The notes beneath the pieces are model-generated. The model saw only the letters and a list, made by a program, of their open reading frames with translations. It did not search any database and was not told the origin of the DNA. Shown here in pieces: positions 1 to 9,667 of a stretch of 64,000 nt of DNA. Source of the stretch: Nannocystis sp. (GTDB lineage: Bacteria > Myxococcota_A > Polyangia > Nannocystales > Nannocystaceae); the NCBI RefSeq assembly GCF_016714285.1, contig NZ_JADJNN010000003.1:248001-312000 (forward strand). The letters are read 5' to 3'. Numbering within the stretch: the stretch's first letter is position 1; the number at the start of each line of letters is the position of its first letter. The translations under genes were made by a program, and so were the position numbers.

Positions 1-337
1 TGGAGGGGTCGACGTTGACGTTGGGGTCGAGCGGCGCGCCGGTGCTGCTGTCGCCGTCGCTGGTGCTCGCGGGCGGGTCGGTCGTGGGGTCGGTCGTGGC
101 GTCGCTGGTGGGGCCGCCGGTGGGGCCGTCGCTGGTGAGGCCGCTGCTGGTGCCGGGGGCGGTGGTGGTACCGGAGGCGGCGGTGGTGCCGCCCGGGTTG
201 TCGGTGGTCGGCGTGGACTCGCTGCTGCTGGGCGCGGTGGCGGTGATGCTAACGGGGCCTGCGGTGGTGCCGTCGTCACCGTCGCCGCCCTGGCTGCAGG
301 CGAGGAGGAGGAGGGGGAGGAGGGCGAGGCGACGCAT
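1..337 (-). CDS. Secreted lipoprotein, N-terminal part only (runs off the window edge)
   Basis: Read on the minus strand from ATG at 337 the frame is open to base 1. It begins MRRLALLPLLLLACSQGG: two arginines, a short hydrophobic core and a lipobox (LLAC, Cys14). This predicts a lipidated protein exported by Sec and processed by signal peptidase II. The following ~95 residues are a Thr/Ser/Gly/Asp/Pro-rich linker with repeated TSDG and TTDP blocks, the type that follows the lipobox in several other lipoproteins of this window. The functional domain lies outside the window, so no role can be given. The start is the only ATG in frame close to the signal sequence. Confidence 0.75.
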   Translation of the reverse strand, partial: MRRLALLPLLLLACSQGGDGDDGTTAGPVSITATAPSSSESTPTTDNPGGTTAASGTTTAPGTSSGLTSDGPTGGPTSDATTDPTTDPPASTSDGDSSTGAPLDPNVNVDPS

Positions 338-394
338 GGCGCAGCATCGCAGGGGCGGCGGGCGATGTCACGCGGCGCAACGCGGAGCGGCGGG

Positions 395-482
395 TCAGGG
401 GCCCGCGAACAGGACGCGGTCAAGGGCGAGACGAGCGCGCGAGGGACATGCGGCGCGGTCAAGGGCCCGCGAACAGGACGCG
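395..482. repeat. Direct repeat carrying a duplicated gene 3' end with stop codon
   Basis: A segment of about 24 bases occurs at 395-418 and again at 459-482 with one mismatch. The right copy holds the last codons (FAGP) and the TGA stop of the hydroxylase gene. The left copy, 64 bases downstream on the minus strand, repeats those codons and the stop out of frame. Confidence 0.7.
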
Positions 483-1556
483 CAGGAGGGCGAGGCTGCC
501 GGCGAGGCGCAGCAGCTCGAGCGGCCAGCCCCAGCGATGCCGCTCGAGCAGGCCGGCCCAGGCGATCGCGCCGGCGGCGACCAGGCCGACACCGGCGAGG
601 CGGAGGGCTGGCGAGAGTGAGAGGCCGTGCAGGACCAGCAGCATGGTGGCCGGGATAGCGAGGGCGGCCTGGACGAGGATGTAGCGGGTGAGCCCGGGGG
701 AGGTCGGGACCTCGTAGCGCGGCTCGTCGCGGGTGGTGGTGACGGAGGGCTGTCCGGGGCGCCAGCCGGGGTGCGCCACGATCGCGTGGAGGCGGTCGCG
801 CCAGCGCGAGGTGCTCGCGGCGAGCCCGGCGATGGTGAAGTAGTAGTGAAAATTGGCCCACAGCGGGTTCAAGCTGCGCAGCGGCTTGGTGGTGCCGTAG
901 ATCGGTGGCTCTCGCTCGAGCGCGTGGCTGCCGAAGAGGCGGTCCCAGAGGATGAAGATGCCGCCGTAGTTGCGGTCGAGGTACTGCGGGTTGACGGCGT
1001 GGTGGACGCGGTGCAGCGAGGGCGTGTTGAACACCCGCTCGAAGGCGCCGAGCTTGCCGATGAGCTCGGTGTGCAGCCAGAACTGGTAGAGCGAGTTGAT
1101 GCCCTTGCAGGCGGCGTACACGAGCGGCGGGACGCCGAGCAGCGCGAGCGGGAGCAGGAAGGGCACCATGCTGAGGTTGGTGAACAGGGCCTGGCGCAGG
1201 GCGACGGCGAGGTTGTAGTCCTCGCTGTGGTGGTGGACGATGTGCGAGGCCCACAGGATGTTCACCTCGTGGCTGGCCCGGTGCCACCAGTAGTAGAAGA
1301 AGTCGACGCCGATCATGCCGATCAGCCACACGCCGGCGGTGCTCGGCTCGACCACGCGAAACTGGTAGACCCAGGCGTAGACGGCGAGGCCGAGGCCGAA
1401 GCTGATGATGTTGAAGAGCTGCTGGGTGATGCCGCAGCTGATGTCGCTGAGCGCGACCGGCAGGTGATAGACGTTGCGACCGCGACGGCGCGCGAGCAGC
1501 AGCTCGAGCCCGATGAAGAGGATAAAGCCGGGGATCGACCAGGCGATGATCTGCAC
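459..1556 (-). CDS. Sterol desaturase / fatty acid hydroxylase superfamily membrane protein
   Basis: A 365-residue integral membrane protein with the di-iron histidine motifs of the fatty acid hydroxylase superfamily (known family: O2-dependent hydroxylation or desaturation of lipids and sterols). The clusters are HRASH near residue 93, HIVHH near residue 105 and HRVHH near residue 182, separated by hydrophobic segments. N-terminal (from ~5) and C-terminal (300-360) stretches look like further membrane spans. The length and the WWHRASHEV and HTELIG motifs resemble bacterial C-5 sterol desaturase-like proteins. The substrate cannot be read from sequence; myxobacteria make sterols and ether or hydroxy lipids, so either is possible. 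The neighbouring genes do not help. The stop lies inside a short direct repeat. Confidence 0.88.
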   Translation of the reverse strand: MQIIAWSIPGFILFIGLELLLARRRGRNVYHLPVALSDISCGITQQLFNIISFGLGLAVYAWVYQFRVVEPSTAGVWLIGMIGVDFFYYWWHRASHEVNILWASHIVHHHSEDYNLAVALRQALFTNLSMVPFLLPLALLGVPPLVYAACKGINSLYQFWLHTELIGKLGAFERVFNTPSLHRVHHAVNPQYLDRNYGGIFILWDRLFGSHALEREPPIYGTTKPLRSLNPLWANFHYYFTIAGLAASTSRWRDRLHAIVAHPGWRPGQPSVTTTRDEPRYEVPTSPGLTRYILVQAALAIPATMLLVLHGLSLSPALRLAGVGLVAAGAIAWAGLLERHRWGWPLELLRLAGSLALLRVLFAGP

Positions 1557-1682
1557 GAGGACTCCGCTCCGGGGATCGAGCGTGCGCCCGCGAGGGGGCG
1601 GAGGGCAAGCGGGCGAGGCTACGCGGGGGCGGTGTGCAGACGAGGAGCGGTGCCGGGCTTCAAGTGCTTGGTGCCTGCAGGT

Positions 1683-2723
1683 TCACCAGAACTTCCACCA
1701 GGGGCGCGGCGGGCTCTCGTCGGTGGTGGCGGCGGCGGGGCCGTTCGGGTGGGGGTGTGTGCCGAGGCGATCGAGGCCGTCGTGGAAGGTGGTGTATTGG
1801 GCGAGGTCGGGGCGAGCGAGCGGCCAGATGGCGAGGTCGACGCGGGCGGCGGCGTCGTCGACCTGACGCCGCAGGTCGGCCGGGGCACGTCCGCTGGCGC
1901 CGGCGATGCCCGCGACGACCTGGTCGACGAGGGGCTCGCGGCCGCCGATGGCGACGACGCGACCGAGGCCGTAGAGCACGAGCGCCTCGGTCTGCGGGAA
2001 CAGGGTGACGAAGGTGAGCAGGGCCTCGGGGTGGTTGGGGCGCAGGTGTAACGAATGCAGGAGGCAGTGCGCGGCCTTGCCGGTCATGCCGAGCTTCTTG
2101 AGGGCGACGCCCATGTCCGAGAGCGGGCCGGCGGCGGCGGGGAGCATGCGGTCGTCGACGCTGCTGCAGGCGTGGCGCACGGCGCCGAGGTAGTGGTGGA
2201 CGGCGGCGTTGAGGTCGCCGCGGGCGCGGTGGCAGCGGCCGAGCAGGTGGTGGACTGCGGGGGCGCGGCTGCTGGTGTCGACCAGGAATTGCAGGGGGGC
2301 GACGGCGGCGTCGAGGTTGCCGGCCGAGAACTCGCGCAGGCCGGTGGCGTAGTTGCGGGTCCAGTCGTGGACGAGGTCGACGCAGAAGCGGTCGAGCGGG
2401 AGGCTGCCGCCCTTGCCGTCGACGATGAGGGTGACGCAGGTGTTGAGGGTGGCGGCGCCAGCGGTGACGCGGATGAGGTCGCGCTCGTCGAGGGGGATGG
2501 CGACGGGGGCGAGCTGGCGGTCGGGGACGCCGAGGTGATAGGCGAGTCGGCCGGCCTGGTTGAAGCGGACGTCGAGGTCGACGTACATGTCCTTGAGGAC
2601 AGCCTCGGCGCGGGCGAGGTCGGGGGCGTGGAAGGCAAAGACGGGGATCGCCAGGTTGCCCTGCTCGCGCAGCTCGTAGCTGCCGCCGTCGATCACCCCG
2701 TCCCCGGCCAGCATCATGGGCAT
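1683..2723 (-). CDS. TPR-like repeat protein, function unknown
   Basis: 346 residues, no signal peptide. The middle (about 125-250) has helical pairs typical of tetratricopeptide repeats, for example HHLLGRCHRARGDLNAAVHHY and GVALKKLGMTGKAAHCLLHS followed by LRPNHPEAL. TPRs usually mediate protein-protein contacts. The N-terminal ~120 residues are beta-rich and not recognised, and the protein ends in an aromatic WWKFW tail. The start is uncertain: ATG codons sit at residues 1, 3 and 4. A TTGACA box at 2746-2751 (minus strand) would place transcription close to the third or fourth residue. Not obviously in an operon with the S9 peptidase gene upstream, because a hairpin lies between them. Confidence 0.8.
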   Translation of the reverse strand: MPMMLAGDGVIDGGSYELREQGNLAIPVFAFHAPDLARAEAVLKDMYVDLDVRFNQAGRLAYHLGVPDRQLAPVAIPLDERDLIRVTAGAATLNTCVTLIVDGKGGSLPLDRFCVDLVHDWTRNYATGLREFSAGNLDAAVAPLQFLVDTSSRAPAVHHLLGRCHRARGDLNAAVHHYLGAVRHACSSVDDRMLPAAAGPLSDMGVALKKLGMTGKAAHCLLHSLHLRPNHPEALLTFVTLFPQTEALVLYGLGRVVAIGGREPLVDQVVAGIAGASGRAPADLRRQVDDAAARVDLAIWPLARPDLAQYTTFHDGLDRLGTHPHPNGPAAATTDESPPRPWWKFW

Positions 2724-2804
2724 GACACAACGGGCGCAATGAGGGTGTCAAGGCGCGCGGCGATCGGCGCCGAGCTGGCGGCTGCAGGCGAGGCGGGACA
2801 CAGG

Positions 2805-2824
2805 GCGCGCGGGGGGCCGCGCGC
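2805..2824 (-). terminator. GC-rich hairpin after the S9 peptidase gene
   Basis: An 8-bp perfect stem (GCGCGCGG / CCGCGCGC) around a GGGG loop, about 33 bases after the peptidase stop. No T-run follows, so intrinsic termination is only a possibility. Confidence 0.35.
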
Positions 2825-2856
2825 GCGCGAGCCTCGGCGCTCGCTGGCGCGGACGC

Positions 2857-5016
<2,160 letters not shown>

Positions 5017-5023
5017 CGCACGC

Positions 5024-5029
5024 AGGCTA
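5024..5029 (-). promoter_or_regulatory. Candidate -10 box (TAGCCT), leaderless start of the S9 peptidase
   Basis: TAGCCT on the minus strand ends 7 bases before the ATG at 5016, so transcription would begin at or next to the start codon. No good -35 box was found. Confidence 0.4.
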
Positions 5030-5115
5030 ACCCGGCGCGGGGTGTGAATGTAATTTCAGGCGCGGGCGCTGCGGCGATGCGGCGATGCGGCGGAGGGCTC
5101 GCGCGAACCGGGTCC

Positions 5116-6063
5116 TCAGAGGGCGGCCGCGGGCTTCGGGCGGCGCTGGGCGGCGCCGGTGTAGCGGCGGTAGAGCTCGACGCGGGTGCGGCCGAGGGCG
5201 AGCATGATGATGCCGGTGACCAGCATGCTGACGCCGACGGCGGAGAGGACGATGCCGGCGTCGCGGGTGCTGTGGCCGCCGCGGTTGCTGTGCGCGTTGA
5301 GGCTGAGGTAGAGGGTGCCGCTGACCAGCGGGGCGATCGAGAGGGAGGTGAAGAGGATGCCGCCGGTGAGCACGCCGATGCGACCGGGGCGGACGCGGGC
5401 GAGCATGGGGCCGTCGTGCTCGTCGAGGGTGAAGCGGCGCGAGGGCGTGATCCGGTCGCCGGCGAAGAAGAAGGTCTGGCCGCGGCTGCCGTCGACGACG
5501 CGGTCGCAGGGGGCGCCGCAGACGGCGACGGCCTGCTGGGCCTGGGCGTAGTTTCCCCAGTTCATGCTGGGGGCGACGAGGATCTGGTTGCTGATCTCGT
5601 AGAGGCGGACGTTGCCCGGGCGGGTGGTCTCGATGTGCAGGGTGGGGCGACCGGGGCCGGCGGGGGCGACCGTTGGGGCTTCGGTCGGGACGGCGGCGTA
5701 GCGGAGGTCGGCGACCTGGTCCCAGGGGATGATGTGGCGCTGGCCGTCCGGGGTGTCGAGGACCACCTGCTGGCCGGAGATGACCTGAACGATGGTGCCC
5801 GAGAGGACCTGGCCGTTGCGCAGGGTGACGCCGCTGGTCTCGGGGCTCGGGGTGGCCTGGTTGGCGTAGAGGACGGGCGGGGGGGCGCTCGGGGGCACGG
5901 CGAGGGGGACCGGCCCGTGGGTGCCCTCGACACGGACGGGCGTGGGCAGGGTCTCGGCGGGAGGGGCCTGCGCCGCTGCGGGGCCGGTGCTGAGGGCGAC
6001 GGCGAGGGCCACGAGGGTGGCGGTCGGGCGCGCGATGGGGGAGATCGGGCTGCCTGTGCGCAT
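5116..6063 (-). CDS. Exported membrane protein of unknown function
   Basis: 315 residues if started at ATG 6063, which is chosen because it opens a signal peptide (ending ...GPAAAQA) and because a TACACT box lies 6 bases upstream. An earlier in-frame ATG at 6201 would add 46 residues without signal character. Residues ~75-115 form a small beta-rich module (LRNGQVLSGTIVQVISGQ, then IIPWDQVADLRY) of the kind found in myxobacterial proteins that bind or display at the envelope. The C-terminal third has two hydrophobic helices (around 215-240 and 250-280). No catalytic motif was recognised. Divergent from the MBOAT gene. Confidence 0.75.
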   Translation of the reverse strand: MRTGSPISPIARPTATLVALAVALSTGPAAAQAPPAETLPTPVRVEGTHGPVPLAVPPSAPPPVLYANQATPSPETSGVTLRNGQVLSGTIVQVISGQQVVLDTPDGQRHIIPWDQVADLRYAAVPTEAPTVAPAGPGRPTLHIETTRPGNVRLYEISNQILVAPSMNWGNYAQAQQAVAVCGAPCDRVVDGSRGQTFFFAGDRITPSRRFTLDEHDGPMLARVRPGRIGVLTGGILFTSLSIAPLVSGTLYLSLNAHSNRGGHSTRDAGIVLSAVGVSMLVTGIIMLALGRTRVELYRRYTGAAQRRPKPAAAL

Positions 6064-6069
6064 GGCGCG

Positions 6070-6075
6070 AGTGTA
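6070..6075 (-). promoter_or_regulatory. Candidate -10 box (TACACT), leaderless start
   Basis: TACACT on the minus strand lies 6 bases before the ATG at 6063. This supports the shorter start of that gene and a leaderless transcript. Confidence 0.4.
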
Positions 6076-6203
6076 CGGCGCGGCGGGACGGGCCACCAGA
6101 CCGCGGAGGGGTCGGCGCTGTGTAGAATTTTCATCAAAGGGAACTCCGGGCCTGAAATTCGCGTTCACGGGCGCGGCTGGGTAGCGTGCCGGCCCGCGCA
6201 CCG

Positions 6204-7844
6204 ATGCTCTTCGTCAGCTTCGACTTCCTGCTGTTCATCATCCCGGTGCTCCTGCTGGCGTGGGCGCTGGCGAACGTGGCCGCGTTGCGGGTGCTGTTCC
6301 TGATCGCGGCGAGCTACTTCTTCTACATGGCGGGTCCGCACACGGACCCGATCCAGCCGCCCTGGTACTTCGTCGGGCTGCTGTTCCTGTCGACGGTGCT
6401 GGACTTCGTGTGCTCGCACCGAATCGCGGCGCGGCGGCCGGCGCAGGAGGCCGGGGACGCGGGCGCGCGTCGGGCCTGCAACGCGTGGCTCGGGGTCAGC
6501 CTGGTCGGCAACCTGGGACTGCTGGGGTATTTCAAATACACCAACTTCTTCCTCGGGGCCTTCGGCGACATCGCGGCGGCGCTGGGGGTGGAGGTGGTGG
6601 TGCCGCACCTGCGGCTGCTGCTGCCGATCGGGATCAGCTTTTATACGTTCCAGACGCTCAGCTACACGATCGACGTGTGGCGCGGGCGGCTGACGCCGGA
6701 GCCGTCGTTTCGCCGCTTCGCGCTGTTCGTGGTGTTCTTCCCGCAGCTGGTGGCGGGGCCGATCGTGCGGGCGCACGAGTTTCTGCCGCAGCTGCACCGT
6801 CCGCCGCAGCTGTCGGCGGCGAACATGAGCCAGGGGATGTACCGGATCCTCTGCGGGGTGCTCAAGAAGGCGGTGCTCGGCGACTTCATCGCGGCGCAGT
6901 TCACCGACGCGGTGTTCGCCGCGCCGGACACGTATACCTCGCTCGAGATCCTGCTGGCGCTGTACGCGTTCACGCTGCAGCTGTACGCGGATTTCAGCGG
7001 CTACTCGGACATTGCGATCGGGGTGGCGTTGCTGCTGGGGTACACGATCCCCGAGAACTTTGATCGACCGTACCAGGCGCAGAACCTGGGCGAGTTCTGG
7101 CGGCGCTGGCACATGACGCTGTCGACCTGGCTGCGGGACTATGTGTTCTTCCCGCTGGGCGGCAGTCGCGGCTCGCCGGCGCGGGTGTACTTCAATCTGT
7201 GGCTGACGATGTTCCTGGTCGGCATGTGGCACGGGGCCAGCTGGAACTTCATTATCTACAGCAATGTGCACGCGCTGGCGATGCTGTTCAACCGCTGGAA
7301 CCGCGGACGGCGGCGCAGCGAGCCGATCACGCTGACGAGCTCGGCGCCGTGGGTGGTCGGGGTGCTGCTGCTGTCGGCGGCGGTGTTCGGGCTGGGCGTG
7401 GACGTGCTGCACCTCGAGGCGGGGACGGCGGGTGGGCTGGCCGGGTTCGCGGCGGCGATGTTCGTGATCGTGGCGTGGCTGCCGGAGACGAAGGCGTGGT
7501 GGAACGTGGCGTTGCACGTGGCGCTGACCTTCCACTTCACGGTGCTGTCGCGGGTGTTCTTCCGCGCGGACGACCTCGAGACGAGCCGGGCGATGATCGC
7601 GGGGCTGCTGCGATTCGACGCCCACGGGGTCCGGCCGGGGCTGCTGTCGCCGCTGGCGTGGGCGCTGCTGATCGGGGGGATCGCGTATCACATGACGCCG
7701 AAGCGCTGGGTCGAGGCGCACGGTTACAAGCTGTTCCGGGCGCTGCCCGGGCCGGTGATCGGGCTGCTGTTCGCGGCCGCGGCGCTGGCCGTGCACCTGC
7801 TGCTGTCGGGCGGACCGCGGGCCAACATTTACTTCCAGTTCTGA
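6204..7844 (+). CDS. MBOAT-family O-acyltransferase (AlgI/DltB-like)
   Basis: 546 residues from ATG 6204; a GTG six codons upstream (6186) is possible, but MLFVSFDFLLF is the usual start of AlgI-type proteins. Polytopic membrane protein with the MBOAT hallmarks: PIGISFYTFQTLSY, FFPQLVAGPIVR, LYADFSGYSDIAIG, NFDRPY, FWRRWHMTLSTWLRDYVFFPLGG and GMWHGASWNF, which carries the conserved active-site histidine. Family members move acyl groups across the membrane onto alginate, teichoic acid or other exported polymers. Its stop codon overlaps the start of an SGNH hydrolase gene, a pairing seen in polysaccharide O-acetylation systems (AlgI with AlgX/AlgJ). The polymer acylated here is unknown; no polysaccharide synthase lies nearby. 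Confidence 0.95.
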   Translation: MLFVSFDFLLFIIPVLLLAWALANVAALRVLFLIAASYFFYMAGPHTDPIQPPWYFVGLLFLSTVLDFVCSHRIAARRPAQEAGDAGARRACNAWLGVSLVGNLGLLGYFKYTNFFLGAFGDIAAALGVEVVVPHLRLLLPIGISFYTFQTLSYTIDVWRGRLTPEPSFRRFALFVVFFPQLVAGPIVRAHEFLPQLHRPPQLSAANMSQGMYRILCGVLKKAVLGDFIAAQFTDAVFAAPDTYTSLEILLALYAFTLQLYADFSGYSDIAIGVALLLGYTIPENFDRPYQAQNLGEFWRRWHMTLSTWLRDYVFFPLGGSRGSPARVYFNLWLTMFLVGMWHGASWNFIIYSNVHALAMLFNRWNRGRRRSEPITLTSSAPWVVGVLLLSAAVFGLGVDVLHLEAGTAGGLAGFAAAMFVIVAWLPETKAWWNVALHVALTFHFTVLSRVFFRADDLETSRAMIAGLLRFDAHGVRPGLLSPLAWALLIGGIAYHMTPKRWVEAHGYKLFRALPGPVIGLLFAAAALAVHLLLSGGPRANIYFQF

Positions 7845-9616
7845 TGCCTGCCATGACCAAGCCTGCGAACGATCAACACGCTGGGCTCCTCGACGGGGAG
7901 GACCGCAAGTTCCGGGTCGAGCTGCGCGGCGCGGCGGAGCCGAATGGGCCCTACCCGCGCGGGACCTTCCGCCAGATCGTGACGGCGATGCTGACGCTGG
8001 TGATGGCGATCGGGCTGACGTACCTGGTGCCGCGCTGGCACTGGGCCCGGCCGTGGACGCCCGACATGGACTACGTGCCGTTCTGGAACCTGATCGGCCG
8101 GGTGCTGCTCGGGGAGGGCGAGGTCGCCGACCAGGTGAACGTCGAGCTGGCGAAGGTACAGGAGCTGGCGCGCGTGGAGGTCGCGGCGGACGAGAAGGCG
8201 GAGCCCTTCGTCGACCGCGCGGTGCGGACGCCGGTGGAGCTCGGCGAGCGGCTCCCGGAGTATGTGGACAATCCGGAGGACGCCGAGCGGGTCGAGATGA
8301 CGCTCGAGAACGCGGAGGCGCTGGAGACGTTCTATGGCGCGCTGGCGGCGAGCGAGCTGGGCTACGCGGGGGCGATCACGCGGGTGATGCATTATGGTGA
8401 TTCGGCGATCGGGAACGACGGCATCCCGGGGGCGATCCGGATGAAGATGCAGGCCCGCTTCGGCGACGCGGGCCACGGCTTTCACCTGCTGGGCCAGCCG
8501 AACGCGAGCTACCGGCATCAGGGGGTGCGCTTCGCGGAGAAGAGCCCGTGGAACCACTGCTTTATCATCTTCGGCTGCCGCGAGAAGGACGGCCATTACG
8601 GCCTCGGCGGGACGACCTTTGAATCGGTGGGCGGGGCGGAGATCACGCTGAGCACAGCAAACAAGGGGGCGATGGGGCGCAAGGCGTCGCACTTCGAGGT
8701 GTGGTACGCCGGGGCGCCGCGCGGCGGGAACCTGAAGGTGCAGCTCGACGAGCAGGAGCCGGTGGTGCTGGCGACGGCGGCGGAGCAGCTGGAGGACCGC
8801 TGGTACGCGGTGGACGCGGAGGACGGCGAGCACTCGCTGACGGTGCGCGCGGCGGGCAGCGGCAAAGTACGTGCATACGGGGTGGTGATGGAGCGCTCGG
8901 TGCCCGGGGTGGTGTGGGATGAGATGAGCCAGATCGGCGCGCTGACGCGGCGCATGAGCAATTTTAATAAGGACCACCTGCACAGCCAGATCCGCCGCCG
9001 CGATCCGGACCTGGTGGTGTTCATGTTCGGCGGGAATGACATGAATACCCAGGGGACGATGGCGAAGTATCGCGAGGAGTTCACGGAGGTGATCCGACTG
9101 TTTCGCGGGGCCCAGCCGCTGCCCTGCCTGGTGATGGCGCCGCTCGACCACGGCGAGCGCGACGGGGCGCGTATCGTGACTCGGCCGATCGTGACGAAGC
9201 TGGTCAACGCGCAGCGCGAGGTGGCCAAGGCCGAGGGCTGCGCGTTCTTCGATACCTTCGCGGCGATGGGCGGCGATGGCTCGATGGGCCGCTGGGTCCG
9301 CTCCTCGCCGGCGCTGGGGTCGGGCGACCTGTCGCATTTGACGCACCACGGGCACAAGGTAGTCGGCGGGATGCTGTATCGGGCCCTGGTGGCGGGGTAC
9401 GTGGATTATCGCAAGCGTATGGTCGGGCAGCCGGTGCAATTGCCTCCGCAGGCGGCGGCGAAGGTCGAGGCGACGGCGGCGAACGAGCAGGCCGAGGTGA
9501 AGCCCGAGGTTGCGAAGCCAGGCGCAGCGGATGGCAGCGACGCGAGCGCACCCGAGGCGGTGCGGCCGGGTGCCACGGCCGCGGCGGCGCAGCCGGTGAA
9601 GTTGCCCGGCAATTGA
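7844..9616 (+). CDS. Membrane-anchored SGNH/GDSL-like hydrolase or acetyltransferase
   Basis: 590 residues. The ATG shares bases with the TGA of the MBOAT gene (TGATG), so translation is coupled. A hydrophobic helix near residues 45-65 anchors the protein, leaving most of it outside. SGNH blocks are present: HYGDSAIGND (block I serine), MFGGNDMNTQG (block III Asn) and DLSHLTHHGH (block V Asp and His). This is the arrangement of GDSL esterases and of AlgJ/AlgX-type acetyltransferases. The likely job (inference) is to receive acyl groups exported by the MBOAT partner and place them on a glycan, or to remove them. After ~530 the chain becomes an Ala/Glu/Pro-rich tail of low complexity. Residues 105-165 are acidic and helical. 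Confidence 0.9.
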   Translation: MPAMTKPANDQHAGLLDGEDRKFRVELRGAAEPNGPYPRGTFRQIVTAMLTLVMAIGLTYLVPRWHWARPWTPDMDYVPFWNLIGRVLLGEGEVADQVNVELAKVQELARVEVAADEKAEPFVDRAVRTPVELGERLPEYVDNPEDAERVEMTLENAEALETFYGALAASELGYAGAITRVMHYGDSAIGNDGIPGAIRMKMQARFGDAGHGFHLLGQPNASYRHQGVRFAEKSPWNHCFIIFGCREKDGHYGLGGTTFESVGGAEITLSTANKGAMGRKASHFEVWYAGAPRGGNLKVQLDEQEPVVLATAAEQLEDRWYAVDAEDGEHSLTVRAAGSGKVRAYGVVMERSVPGVVWDEMSQIGALTRRMSNFNKDHLHSQIRRRDPDLVVFMFGGNDMNTQGTMAKYREEFTEVIRLFRGAQPLPCLVMAPLDHGERDGARIVTRPIVTKLVNAQREVAKAEGCAFFDTFAAMGGDGSMGRWVRSSPALGSGDLSHLTHHGHKVVGGMLYRALVAGYVDYRKRMVGQPVQLPPQAAAKVEATAANEQAEVKPEVAKPGAADGSDASAPEAVRPGATAAAAQPVKLPGN

Positions 9617-9667
9617 GTGGTGCGGGCGGGTGGGCCGACCCTGATGCTGCTGCGGTGAGCTGTCGCG

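Noticed and set aside
2585..2604. ACATGTCC and GACAGC 14 bases apart, resembling the 14-bp repeat
   Set aside because: Only a partial match inside a conserved coding stretch; chance is a sufficient explanation.
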